A stretch of DNA of 23,543 bases from Faecalibacterium sp. (GCA_020025795.1 JAHHRK010000012.1:1-23543), one strand, 5' to 3'; numbered from the stretch's first letter, positions 6,612-14,501 are shown. A program made the numbers and translations. Notes: generated by a model not told the origin, from the sequence alone.

Positions 6612-7112
6612 ATGCATCATTGGAAAGAAGCAAACCGTGTAGAATTTTTGGAGTGTGTCGGCCCAATCCTGAATGATCCCCAGGTACAGCGTCTGACAGA
6701 GTTCCATCAGCATACAGAAGCCACGACCCGCTATGACCACTGCGTTCTGGTTGCTTATATGAGCTTTTTGATGTGTCGTCGGTTTGGCTGGGACTATCAG
6801 GCTGCTGCACGCGGCGGTATGCTGCATGATTTGTACCACGAGTGCTGGCCTGGCAGTGAGGACGGCGCACTGAGCCGCTGGCGTACGCATCCGGCTGCTG
6901 CGCTGGAAAATGCCCGTTGCTTTGGCTTGTCTGTGCGAGAAGAAGACATCATCGTCAAGCACATGTGGCCGGTAACGCTGGCAATGCCCCGTTACAAGGA
7001 AAGCTACATTGTGTCGCTGGCAGATAAGGTTGCCGCTGTCATGGAAAAAACGCGTCTGGTACGTGCGCTGGGTGTGCGCCGCAATCTGGAGCTGGTAGCA
7101 GCGGGAATTTAA
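6612..7112 (+). CDS. HD-domain phosphohydrolase-like protein
   Basis: This 166-residue soluble protein has the HD-superfamily metal-site pattern: YDHC (H43), the LHD doublet (H72-D73) in GGMLHDLYHE, H93 in THPAAAL, H117 in KHMWP and D138 in LADKV. HD proteins of this small stand-alone type hydrolyse phosphate esters or nucleotides; the substrate is not predictable from the motifs. The start at 6612 has AAAAGGAG six nucleotides upstream. It is monocistronic, with its own extended -10 promoter and a strong hairpin terminator at 7178. It is divergent from the secreted peptidase and convergent with the NSS transporter. Confidence 0.8.
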   Translation: MHHWKEANRVEFLECVGPILNDPQVQRLTEFHQHTEATTRYDHCVLVAYMSFLMCRRFGWDYQAAARGGMLHDLYHECWPGSEDGALSRWRTHPAAALENARCFGLSVREEDIIVKHMWPVTLAMPRYKESYIVSLADKVAAVMEKTRLVRALGVRRNLELVAAGI

Positions 7113-7177
7113 CAGAAAGAAAATGCTTTGCAGGCTGCTGTGCGCGCAGTGCCGCAAAAGAAAGTTTTTATGGAAAG

Positions 7178-7220
7178 CCCGGCACAGTCTCCCAAGTGGA
7201 CTGTGCCGGGTTCTTCTTTT
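7178..7220 (+). terminator. Terminator of the HD-domain gene
   Basis: CCCGGCACAGTC (7178-7189) and GACTGTGCCGGG (7199-7210) form a perfect 12-bp stem with a 9-nt loop, followed by TTCTTCTTTT. Confidence 0.88.
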
Positions 7221-7306
7221 GATATTTTCCGAAAAAGCAGTTGCGGGCAAACGACGTTGTTTTGCGGGTTTGCTTACATTACGCACAACAACAGCAGTTA
7301 TAAAAC

Positions 7307-7342
7307 AAACAAGTCCGGGAAGCATACTTCCCGGACTTGTTT
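7307..7342. terminator. Terminator of the NSS transporter gene
   Basis: AAACAAGTCCGGGAAG (7307-7322) pairs perfectly over 16 bp with CTTCCCGGACTTGTTT (7327-7342). The tetraloop and flanking A/T runs suit termination from the minus-strand gene and possibly from both sides. Confidence 0.85.
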
Positions 7343-7371
7343 CATTTTATAGGTGTAGTGCTAATTGCCAA

Positions 7372-8733
7372 TCAGCCCTGAGGAATCAGGCCCTGTACCA
7401 GAATGAACAAAATCAAAACAGGAACCACAAACAGGAAGAAGGGCTTCAGTTTGGGGCTGAGCTTGATGCCTTCGCCGGTGTTGGCTTCCTCCAGATATTT
7501 ATCGAAGCCCCAGCCCCAGCGAGTGGTGCAGAACAACAGATAAATCAAAGAGCCGATGGGCAGCAGCAGGGCGGACACCAAAAAGTCCTCGGTATCCAGC
7601 ACATTGCGGCTGCCGATCAGATGCAGATTGCTCCACATGTTAAAGCCCAATACGCAGGGCACAGAAGCAATCAGCACAAAGAGACAGTTAAAAATAACAG
7701 CCTTTTTCCGCTTCCAGCCGAAGTTGTCCACACAGCTGCAAATCAGGTTTTCAAACACGGCAATGACTGTGGTGAAGCTGGCAAAGGTCATGAATACAAA
7801 GAACAGTGCACCCCACAAACGGCCGCCTGCCATATTGACGAAAACGTCCGGCAGCGTGACAAAAATCAGGCCGGGGCCCTGGTTCGGCTGCACGCCGAAG
7901 CTAAAGCAGGCCGGGAAAATGATCAGGCCGCTGGCCAGCGCCACAAAGGTGTCCAGTGCACAAATGCGGACAGCCTCGCTGGTCAGGGTGTTATCGCGGG
8001 ACATATAGCTGCCGAAAATTTCCATGCAGGCAATGCCCAGGCTCAAGGTGAAGAACGCCTGATTCATGGCATTGGCAATCACGGTAGACCAGCCGACAGC
8101 AGCGGCACGCTCCAGGTCGGGCAGCAGGTAAAAGGCAAGGCCTTCCTTTGCACCGGGCAGCAGGATGCTGTGCACAGCCAGCAGAATAATCAGGATCAGC
8201 AGTGCGCTCATCATAAATTTGGAGATGCGTTCCAAGCCCTGCTGCAGACCCATGCTGACCACAAAAAAGCCTGTGATAACGATGACGACCATCCAGCCGC
8301 CCATCTCACTGGGGTTGCCCAGCATTTTGTTAAAGACCGCTTCGGAACTGCTGTTTGCAGAGTTGCTGAACGTACCGGACAAAAATTTAAAGAAGTACGC
8401 CAGCATCCAGCCTGCCACGGTGGTATAATACATCATTAACAGATAGCTGCCTGCCATGCAGAACCAGCCGTGGATATGCCAACGACTGCCTTTCGGCTCT
8501 AAGGCTTGATAGGCCTGTACCGCGCTTTTGCGGCTGGCACGGCCAACTGCGAGTTCCATGGTCAGAACAGGCACGCCCAGCAGGACCAGAAACAGCAGAT
8601 ACAACAGCACAAACACTGCGCCGCCGCTTTGGCCTGCGACGTAAGGAAAGCGCCACACGTTACCGATGCCAATGGCACAGCCGGCACTGACCAGCAAAAA
8701 GCCGAGCCGCGACTTGAAATTTTCTCTTCCCAT
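7372..8733 (-). CDS. Neurotransmitter:sodium symporter (NSS/SNF) family transporter
   Basis: This 453-residue membrane protein, about 11-12 TM segments, matches the bacterial NSS family (LeuT, MhsT, TnaT), which imports amino acids with Na+. TM1 carries the unwound Na+/substrate segment GCAIGIGNVWRFPY (residues 18-31, with N25), followed by GGAVFVLLYLL and ELAVGR. TM8 has the Ser/Thr-rich ASFTTVIAVFENL. The substrate side chain class is not predictable here. ATG 8733 is chosen over the upstream in-frame GTG at 8793 because it has AGAGGAAAAATC immediately upstream and starts at the family-conserved N-terminus. Length equals that of short bacterial members such as MhsT. A consensus promoter and a 54-nt stem-loop leader precede it. 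It is divergent from the MalY/PatB gene. Confidence 0.92.
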   Translation of the reverse strand: MGRENFKSRLGFLLVSAGCAIGIGNVWRFPYVAGQSGGAVFVLLYLLFLVLLGVPVLTMELAVGRASRKSAVQAYQALEPKGSRWHIHGWFCMAGSYLLMMYYTTVAGWMLAYFFKFLSGTFSNSANSSSEAVFNKMLGNPSEMGGWMVVIVITGFFVVSMGLQQGLERISKFMMSALLILIILLAVHSILLPGAKEGLAFYLLPDLERAAAVGWSTVIANAMNQAFFTLSLGIACMEIFGSYMSRDNTLTSEAVRICALDTFVALASGLIIFPACFSFGVQPNQGPGLIFVTLPDVFVNMAGGRLWGALFFVFMTFASFTTVIAVFENLICSCVDNFGWKRKKAVIFNCLFVLIASVPCVLGFNMWSNLHLIGSRNVLDTEDFLVSALLLPIGSLIYLLFCTTRWGWGFDKYLEEANTGEGIKLSPKLKPFFLFVVPVLILFILVQGLIPQG

Positions 8734-8756
8734 GATTTTTCCTCTTTTCTCTTTTT

Positions 8757-8810
8757 TGCCATACCACACCCAAAAGCTCGATAAAGTGCACACTTAGGGG
8801 AGGTATGGCA
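8757..8810 (-). promoter_or_regulatory. Long-range stem in the NSS transporter leader (possible cis-regulatory RNA or operator)
   Basis: On the minus strand TGCCATACC (8810-8802) pairs perfectly with GGTATGGCA (8765-8757), enclosing 36 nt that include CCC/GGG inner complementarity and AAGTGTGCACTT. The stem begins right at the expected transcription start and ends about 11 nt before the ribosome site. It matches no riboswitch class I recognise. Confidence 0.45.
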
Positions 8811-8813
8811 CAG

Positions 8814-8842
8814 ATACTACACTAAAGTGAAGTGCGTGTCAA
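8814..8842 (-). promoter_or_regulatory. Sigma-A promoter of the NSS transporter gene
   Basis: On the minus strand a perfect TTGACA (8842-8837) and TAGTAT (8819-8814) are spaced by 17 bp. Confidence 0.8.
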
Positions 8843-8924
8843 TAACATCGTGCATTTTATATCAAAATGTGGGATAATATGAAAAATAACCTGCGTAATT
8901 GCAGAAAAACGGAGGCATGTAACC

Positions 8925-10130
8925 ATGAAATACGATTTTACCAGTATTCTGGACCGAAAAGGTAAGGATGCCATTGCCTACGATATGTTGGGCAGCGGCA
9001 CTGCACCGGGTAAGCCCAAGGAAGGCTTTGACGCCATCCCCATGTGGGTGGCGGATATGAATTTCCCTGTGCTGCCCACGATTCAGAAGGCAATCATTGA
9101 CCGTGTAAACCACCCGGCTTTCGGTTATTTCCGTCCTACGGATGAGTACTTTGACAGCATCATCCGCTGGCAGGAAACCCGCAACGGCGTCACCGGCCTG
9201 AAGCCAGAGCACATCGGTTACGAAAACGGTGTGCTGGGCGGTGTGATCAGTGCACTGAATATTTTGTGCAGCCGCGGCGACAAAGTGCTTTTACATTCTC
9301 CCACGTATGTGGGTTTTACCTCCAGCCTGAAGAACAACGGCTATGACATCATCCACAGCCCGCTGGTCAAGGATGAAAACGGCGTCTGGCGCATGGACTT
9401 CGCGGACATGGAAAAGAAAATCGTAGAAAATCAAATCCATGCCACGGTGTTCTGCTCGCCCCACAACCCTTGCGGCCGCGTGTGGGAGCGTTGGGAGCTG
9501 GAAAAGGCAATGGCACTGTTTGAAAAGTATGATGTGAAGGTAATTTCCGACGAGATCTGGTCGGACATCATTCGCCCTGGCTGCAAGCATATCCCCACGC
9601 AGTCGGTGAGCGCATACGCACATGAAAACACCATGGCCATGTATGCACCCAGCAAGACCTTTAACCTGGCTGGTCTGGTGGGCAGCTACCACATCATTTA
9701 TAATAAGACCCTGCGTGAGCGCATCGACAAGGAATCCTCGCTGAGCCACTACAACAGCATGAACGTGCTGAGTATGCACGCACTGTTGGGTGCATATCAG
9801 CCGGAAGGCTACGAGTGGGCAGATGAACTGTGCCAGGTGCTGGCCGGAAACGTGGATTATGCCTGCGACTACATCGAAAAGAATTTCCCCGGTGTGGAGG
9901 TTTCCAAGCCGCAGGGTACCTACATGCTGTTTTTGGACTGCACCGAATGGTGCAAGGCACATGACACTACCGTTGAGCAGATTTTGCACGACGGCTGGGA
10001 TGTGGGCGTGGCCTGGCAGGACGGACGTGCCTTCCATGGTCCCTGCCATATCCGCATGAATCTGGCATTGCCGCTGTCCCGCGTACAGGAAGCGTTTGAC
10101 CGACTGTCCAAGTATGTATTTGTAAAGTAA
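8925..10130 (+). CDS. MalY/PatB family PLP-dependent C-S beta-lyase (aminotransferase class I/II fold)
   Basis: This 401-residue fold-type I PLP enzyme has the Schiff-base lysine K244 in APSKTFNLAG, the PLP ring Asp209 in ISDEIWSD, N181 in SPHNPCGR and the carboxylate-binding R377 in HIRMNL. The N-terminal IPMWVADMNFP and the SKTFNLAGL stretch are typical of MalY/PatB (cystathionine beta-lyase-like) rather than true aminotransferases. Such enzymes split cystathionine or cysteine conjugates to pyruvate, ammonia and a thiol, linking to methionine synthesis or H2S/thiol release. GGAGG lies ten nucleotides before the ATG. It is divergent from the NSS amino-acid transporter (promoter regions back to back within 190 bp), so coordinate control is possible but not shown. 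A hairpin terminator follows directly. Confidence 0.88.
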   Translation: MKYDFTSILDRKGKDAIAYDMLGSGTAPGKPKEGFDAIPMWVADMNFPVLPTIQKAIIDRVNHPAFGYFRPTDEYFDSIIRWQETRNGVTGLKPEHIGYENGVLGGVISALNILCSRGDKVLLHSPTYVGFTSSLKNNGYDIIHSPLVKDENGVWRMDFADMEKKIVENQIHATVFCSPHNPCGRVWERWELEKAMALFEKYDVKVISDEIWSDIIRPGCKHIPTQSVSAYAHENTMAMYAPSKTFNLAGLVGSYHIIYNKTLRERIDKESSLSHYNSMNVLSMHALLGAYQPEGYEWADELCQVLAGNVDYACDYIEKNFPGVEVSKPQGTYMLFLDCTEWCKAHDTTVEQILHDGWDVGVAWQDGRAFHGPCHIRMNLALPLSRVQEAFDRLSKYVFVK

Positions 10131-10134
10131 ACAC

Positions 10135-10176
10135 AAAAAATCCCCGGTGCAGCGAATCACTGTACCGGGGATTTTT
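10135..10176 (+). terminator. Terminator of the C-S lyase gene
   Basis: AAAAAATCCCCGGT (10135-10148) pairs with ACCGGGGATTTTT (10164-10176), with an inner CAG/CTG extension. It begins 5 nt after the stop. Confidence 0.92.
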
Positions 10177-10230
10177 GTTTGTGGGATGTTATGTTTTCGA
10201 AAAGAAAAGGATGAGAAAAAAGGAAATGAA

Positions 10231-10259
10231 TGATGAATGCTTGGCGCTCATTCATCATG
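10231..10259 (-). terminator. Possible terminator of the phosphofructokinase gene
   Basis: ATGATGAATG (10231-10240) and CATTCATCAT (10250-10259) form a perfect 10-bp stem with a 9-nt loop. Read on the minus strand it is followed by TCATTTCCTTTTTT, about 85 nt after the pfp stop. The T-run is slightly displaced, so the role is uncertain. Confidence 0.45.
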
Positions 10260-10342
10260 GCCTTAGTATATCCTTAAAATCCGTCAGAAACGTGACAGGG
10301 ATATGAAAGATTTGTAAACCTGCGATAGAATGTGTTGGAAAA

Positions 10343-11563
10343 TCACAGATGAATGTGGCGGGGGGTGCCGTCAACATACATGGCAGGCAACTCAGTCTGC
10401 ACCAGCGGACGAGCATAAGCCAGGAATTCGTCGCTCATCTGGGTGCCGTCTTCGGTGATCCACTCCAGAGGCACTTTCTTTTCCAGGTTTGCCACCTGCT
10501 CGATGGGCAGTAGCTCGGTGCCGCACAGGTAGGGCTTTTCGGAAATGCGCTTCAGGCCCACAACCTCGCCGGTGTGGCCGGCTGCAGCTGCATGAACGGC
10601 TGCGCCGCCTGCCTGATAGGCTTCATTGATATCGGTGCCGCTGGCCAGGTGAGAAGCGCAGCGCTGCAGAGTGGACAGCTCAATGGCGCGTGCCTTGGTG
10701 CCCAGGCGCTGGTTGAGCAGGTCTGCCAGCACACGGCCCGTGCCGGTCAGCATGGTGTGACCGAATACGTCCACAGCGCGGTCGTCGGCAGTCAGCTCGC
10801 ACACATAACGACCGTCCGCCAGCTTAACGCCTTCGGAAACCGCAATGACGATGCTGGGCTTGACCTGCTGCAGAGCGCGAACCTTTTCCACGAAAGCGTC
10901 CACATCAAAGGGAACTTCCGGCAGATAAATCAGGTCAGCACCTTCGCAGTCGTCGCCCTTGGCCAGTGCAGCAGAAGCAGCCAGCCAGCCGGCGTTGCGG
11001 CCCATGATTTCCACGATGGTAACGGACTTGATGTCGTATACCAGAGAATCGCGCACCACTTCCTTAATCACAGAGGAAATGTACTTGGCAGCAGAGCCAT
11101 AGCCGGGGGTGTGGTCGGTGCCCATCAGGTCGTTGTCGATGGTCTTGGGCACGCCCATAAAGCGAATGTCGCTGTTTACGGATGCACCGTAGCCAGCCAG
11201 CTTGCAGATGGTATCCATGGAATCGTTGCCGCCGATGTAGAAGAACCAGCCGATGTCCAGCTCTTTTAGAATCTCAAACAGCTTTTCGTACACAGCAGGC
11301 TCGGTCTGCCAGTCGGGCAGCTTGTAGCGGCAACTGCCCAAAAAGCTGGAGGGAGTACGCTTCAAAAGCTCCACTTCCATGCTGGTAGGCAGCACGGTGG
11401 ACAGGTCTACGACCTTCTTTTTCAGCAGACCTTCCACACCAAAGCGCATACCGTAGACGGTTTCAGCGCCGCAGGCCAGGCAGCTTTCGTAAACGCCTGC
11501 CAGGCTGGAGTTGATAACAGCGGTAGGACCGCCGGACTGACCAACAATAGCATTTTTACCCAT
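10343..11563 (-). CDS. pfp: Phosphofructokinase, predicted PPi-dependent
   Basis: This 406-residue glycolytic enzyme phosphorylates fructose 6-phosphate. The N-terminal GQSGGPTAVINSSLAG (8-23) is the phosphoryl-donor loop. GGNDSMDT at 111-118 replaces the GGDGS of ATP enzymes with Asp at the discriminating position, and PKTIDNDL at 139-146 has Lys140 where ATP-PFKs have Gly; both substitutions mark PPi-dependent enzymes. D143 is the catalytic base position, and MGRNAGW (187-193) contacts the sugar phosphate. PPi-PFK makes the step reversible and saves ATP. The Asn in GGND departs from the usual GGDD, but this form seems common in clostridial homologues, so donor choice is inferred. AAAGGAG precedes the ATG by 8 nt. 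Monocistronic, with its own promoter. Confidence 0.88.
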   Translation of the reverse strand: MGKNAIVGQSGGPTAVINSSLAGVYESCLACGAETVYGMRFGVEGLLKKKVVDLSTVLPTSMEVELLKRTPSSFLGSCRYKLPDWQTEPAVYEKLFEILKELDIGWFFYIGGNDSMDTICKLAGYGASVNSDIRFMGVPKTIDNDLMGTDHTPGYGSAAKYISSVIKEVVRDSLVYDIKSVTIVEIMGRNAGWLAASAALAKGDDCEGADLIYLPEVPFDVDAFVEKVRALQQVKPSIVIAVSEGVKLADGRYVCELTADDRAVDVFGHTMLTGTGRVLADLLNQRLGTKARAIELSTLQRCASHLASGTDINEAYQAGGAAVHAAAAGHTGEVVGLKRISEKPYLCGTELLPIEQVANLEKKVPLEWITEDGTQMSDEFLAYARPLVQTELPAMYVDGTPRHIHL

Positions 11564-11630
11564 AGGTTGACTCCTTTATATTAGGTGCCCGGCAAACAAA
11601 AAAGCAGGCACAGTTTCCCAGAATAATTTT

Positions 11631-11659
11631 ATTGTATCGTACCCGGCGGATTTGCGCAA
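11631..11659 (-). promoter_or_regulatory. Promoter of the phosphofructokinase gene
   Basis: On the minus strand TTGCGC (11659-11654) and TACAAT (11636-11631) are separated by 17 bp; the leader is about 60 nt. Confidence 0.65.
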
Positions 11660-11687
11660 GCAAAAGCGACCTTTTGCCCGGGAAATC

Positions 11688-11716
11688 TTGACGACATACA
11701 GCGGATAGGTTTTACT
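11688..11716 (+). promoter_or_regulatory. Possible promoter of the shikimate kinase gene
   Basis: TTGACG (11688-11693), a 17-bp spacer and TTTACT (11711-11716, four of six matches). Confidence 0.5.
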
Positions 11717-11751
11717 TAAAAAAACGGATGCCAGAGAAAGGAACATACAAG

Positions 11752-12270
11752 ATGGAAACAAAGATGCAGCACAACATTGCGCTGATTGGATTTATGGGTG
11801 TGGGCAAGACCACCGTGTTTGAACAGATGAAACAGCTGGGTCTGCCCGGCGTAGATACCGATACACTGATTGAGGAAATGGCAGGGATGCCGGTTTCGGA
11901 TATTTTTGCACAATACGGCGAGCCGCATTTCCGCCAGCTGGAAACGCAGGCCGTGTGCCGTGCAGCAGAATTGCAGGGTACTGTGATTTCCTGCGGCGGC
12001 GGTGCGGTACTGAAGCAGGAAAACGTAGATGCGCTGCGCCGCACCGGAAAAATCGTTCTGCTGACCGCAACCCCGGAAACTATTTTGGAGCGGCTGAAGG
12101 ATGACGATACCCGGCCTAAGCTGCGCGGACGCAAAACGGTGGAAGGCATTGCCCAGCTGATGGCGGAGCGCCAGGCGGTATACGAAGCTGCGGCACAGAT
12201 CACCATTGCAACGGATGGAAAAACACCGCAGGCAATCTGCGCGGAGATTTTGGCGGCGGTACAGGAGTAA
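11752..12270 (+). CDS. aroK: Shikimate kinase
   Basis: This 172-residue NMP-kinase-fold enzyme phosphorylates shikimate at O3 in the chorismate pathway. Walker A is GFMGVGKTT (13-21). VDTD (34-37) gives the shikimate-binding and Mg2+ aspartates, and R61 in EPHFRQLE, the GGG at 82-84, the LID RPKLRGR (121-127) and R140 in ERQAVYE are all in place. Length is typical. ATG 11752 is chosen because GAAAGGA lies 9 nt upstream; the in-frame ATG at 11728 has no ribosome site. No other aromatic amino acid genes are in the window, so it is a stand-alone copy. A separate promoter precedes the next gene. Confidence 0.93.
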   Translation: METKMQHNIALIGFMGVGKTTVFEQMKQLGLPGVDTDTLIEEMAGMPVSDIFAQYGEPHFRQLETQAVCRAAELQGTVISCGGGAVLKQENVDALRRTGKIVLLTATPETILERLKDDDTRPKLRGRKTVEGIAQLMAERQAVYEAAAQITIATDGKTPQAICAEILAAVQE

Positions 12271-12290
12271 ATACAAAGAAAAGCCGACAT

Positions 12291-12319
12291 TTTCAAAGCG
12301 GCAGGGAATATGGTATACT
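12291..12319 (+). promoter_or_regulatory. Promoter of the flavoprotein-TraX unit
   Basis: TTTCAA (12291-12296), a 17-bp spacer and TATACT (12314-12319) with an extended TGg. The leader is about 25 nt and ends with AGGGGGAG. Confidence 0.65.
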
Positions 12320-12350
12320 GATACAACATAAGTAAGAAGGGGGAGATACC

Positions 12351-13655
12351 ATGAAGCAGATCCTGGTTTTAGGCGGCGGCGCAGCCGGTATGATCGCGGC
12401 AATTACAGCGGCGGAAAAGGCAGGCCACAGCGCCCATGTGGTGCTGGTGGAGGGCAGCCAAAAGCTGGGCAAAAAGCTGCTGGCTACCGGCAACGGCCGA
12501 TGCAATCTGGGCAATGCGGATATTCGCCCGGCATGGTATTTCACATCGGACCAGCGGAATATGCAGGCCATGCTGGAAATGATTCAGTCCAAGGCCGATC
12601 CGCTGAAATGGTTTGCTGACCACGGCCTTTTATGCCGGGAGCCGGACGAAGCAGGGCGCATTTACCCGTATTCCAATCAGGCGGCGGATGTGTGCAATCT
12701 GCTGCTGTACTGGCTGCAGCAGACTGGGGTGGAAGTGCTGTGTGAAAGCCGTGTCAAGGACCTTTGGATGAAAGGCGATACCTATACGGTGCAGCTGGAG
12801 GATGGCCGTCGGCTGAACGGTCAGGCTGTAATTTGTGCACTGGGCGGCAGCGCCGGACCGCAGTTCGGTACAGACGGCTTCGGCACACGCCTGGCGGCGC
12901 TGCTGGGGCTGCGTGTGGTGCAAGAATACCCTTGCCTGGTACCGCTGCAATGTGAAAAAAGCCAGGTGAAAGACCTGGCAGGCATCCGCGTAAAAGGTGA
13001 TGTGACCCTGTATGCCGGTGAAAAGCCCTTGCGGAAAGAGCGCGGCGAAGTGCAGTTTACCGACTACGGTATTTCCGGCATTGCGGTGATGCAGCTTTCC
13101 GGTCTGTTGCACCCTCGTATGAAACAGGACGTTTCGATTTGCCTGGATGTATTTCCCCAGATGACCGAAAGCCAGCTGGCGGAATATCTTGCGCGCCGTG
13201 CGCAGCTGATGCCGGGGGCTACGGTGGCAGACTGCATGACAGGCCTGATTCATCGGAAAGTAGGCCTTGCGGTGTGGAAGCGCTGCGGCCTTGGTTCGGA
13301 GCATCGCCCGGCGGCACAGTTGCAGGCAGCCGAATGGACTAAGCTGGCGGCAGGCTTTAAGCAATGGCGCTTTACTGGGCTTACCGCCACAGGCTGGAAA
13401 AATGCCCAGACAACCGGCGGCGGCTTGGCACTGGATCAGCTGGAAACCGGCAGCTTTGCAGTAAAAGACTGCCCCACGCTGTATTTTACCGGCGAAACCG
13501 TGGACTGTGCCGGAAGCTGCGGCGGCTTTAATCTGTACTGGGCTTTCGGCAGCGGTATTCTGGCCGGCCGAAGTGCAGCGGCAGCAATGGCACAGAAAAA
13601 TACAAAGCCGACCCCAAAAGGTCGGCAGCATAAAGACAAAAAACGATCCAAATAA
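12351..13655 (+). CDS. HI0933/BaiN-family FAD-dependent oxidoreductase
   Basis: This 434-residue flavoprotein has the N-terminal dinucleotide-binding loop LGGGAAGM (7-14), the family-specific KLLATGNGRCN (42-52) and a C-terminal FAD-contact block, TGETVDCAGSCGGFNLYW followed by AFGSG (380-402). These define the HI0933-like (YhiN/BaiN) family, annotated as NAD(P)/FAD-dependent or aminoacetone-oxidase-like enzymes; one member was proposed to act in bile acid dehydroxylation, but the reaction is generally unproven. The last roughly 20 residues are a very basic tail (K/R/H-rich, residues 416-434) beyond the fold, which could contact RNA or DNA or simply be disordered. AGGGGGAG precedes the ATG. 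A TraX-like gene follows after 15 nt, so the pair is probably one transcript. Confidence 0.87.
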   Translation: MKQILVLGGGAAGMIAAITAAEKAGHSAHVVLVEGSQKLGKKLLATGNGRCNLGNADIRPAWYFTSDQRNMQAMLEMIQSKADPLKWFADHGLLCREPDEAGRIYPYSNQAADVCNLLLYWLQQTGVEVLCESRVKDLWMKGDTYTVQLEDGRRLNGQAVICALGGSAGPQFGTDGFGTRLAALLGLRVVQEYPCLVPLQCEKSQVKDLAGIRVKGDVTLYAGEKPLRKERGEVQFTDYGISGIAVMQLSGLLHPRMKQDVSICLDVFPQMTESQLAEYLARRAQLMPGATVADCMTGLIHRKVGLAVWKRCGLGSEHRPAAQLQAAEWTKLAAGFKQWRFTGLTATGWKNAQTTGGGLALDQLETGSFAVKDCPTLYFTGETVDCAGSCGGFNLYWAFGSGILAGRSAAAAMAQKNTKPTPKGRQHKDKKRSK

Positions 13656-13670
13656 ATAAGGAGAACTGGC

Positions 13671-14417
13671 ATGACTAATACGATTGAAAAAAACCGCGTT
13701 GGTCTTAACAGCAACCAACTGCGGATTCTGGCGGTATGTCTTATGTTACTGGACCATTTATGGGGCGCAGTAATCAATGGACAGGCCTGGATGACCTGCG
13801 TTGGCCGAATGGCTTTTCCGATTTTTGCGTTTTTGATTGCAGAAGGCTATGCCCACACCCACGATTGGAAAGCCTACGCAAAGCGGCTGTTTTGGTTCGC
13901 ATTGATCAGCGAAGTACCGTTTGACTATATGATGGAATCCACGCCCTTGTTCCCGTTCCATCAGAACGTGATGTTTACGCTGCTGCTGGGCCTGTTGGCC
14001 ATTCATTGCTGGGAGCTGGCAAGCGCAGCCGAGAAAACTGCGGCGCGGCTGGGATGGTCGATGCTGTGCCTTTTGTGCGTACTGATGGGTGCAGTAGGTA
14101 TGACGGACTACGGCAGCATGGGTGTCGTGACGGTACTTTTGTTCTGGGTGAGCCGCACGCTGCCCTATCGCTGGATTTTCCAGCTGGTGGGTATGGTGAT
14201 CCTGAACGTTGTAACCGTAGAGGGATTTACATTTCTGGTGGAAATTGGTCCCTGGAAGTACGATTTTCCGCAGCAGGGCTTTGCTGTGCTGGCTTTGATT
14301 TTCATCTGGCTGTACAACGGGAAAAAAGGCCGTACCAGCAAGCCGCTGCAGTATGCGGTGTATGCATTTTATCCGGCCCATATGCTGGTGCTGTACCTGA
14401 TCCGCACCTTGCGCTGA
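13671..14417 (+). CDS. TraX-family integral membrane protein
   Basis: This 248-residue protein is almost entirely hydrophobic, with about 8 predicted TM segments. The N-terminal part NSNQLRILAVCLMLLDHLWG, then VGRMAFPIFAFLIAEGYAHT, EVPFDYM and FHQNVMFTLLLGL are the conserved features of the TraX family. These are named after the F-pilin acetylase TraX and related to membrane acyltransferases; chromosomal copies in Firmicutes occur without conjugation genes and their substrate is unknown. AAGGAGAACTGGC precedes the ATG. It is cotranscribed with the flavoprotein and ended by a strong hairpin; no conjugation genes are nearby, so a plasmid-transfer role is unlikely. Confidence 0.85.
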   Translation: MTNTIEKNRVGLNSNQLRILAVCLMLLDHLWGAVINGQAWMTCVGRMAFPIFAFLIAEGYAHTHDWKAYAKRLFWFALISEVPFDYMMESTPLFPFHQNVMFTLLLGLLAIHCWELASAAEKTAARLGWSMLCLLCVLMGAVGMTDYGSMGVVTVLLFWVSRTLPYRWIFQLVGMVILNVVTVEGFTFLVEIGPWKYDFPQQGFAVLALIFIWLYNGKKGRTSKPLQYAVYAFYPAHMLVLYLIRTLR

Positions 14418-14433
14418 GAAAAGAATATCTTAC

Positions 14434-14474
14434 AAAAAACGGCGCGGCCCGAAGAAGGGCCGCGTCGCTTTTTT
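14434..14474 (+). terminator. Terminator of the flavoprotein-TraX unit
   Basis: GCGCGGCCC and GGGCCGCG form a GC-rich stem around a GAAGAA loop, with an A-tract (from 14434) before and TTTTTT after (to 14474). Confidence 0.88.
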
Positions 14475-14501
14475 GTGCAGAAAAGAAAGCGTTGGCATAT
14501 T

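Noticed and set aside
7123..8439. Plus-strand open frame (438 codons) over the NSS gene
   Set aside because: It runs through two terminators and then lies antisense to a clear membrane transporter; the translation shows no fold signature.
10262..10300. Possible minus-strand promoter (TATACT) that would give a tiny RNA ending at the 10231 hairpin
   Set aside because: No -35 box at a usable distance, and the product would be only about 40 nt.
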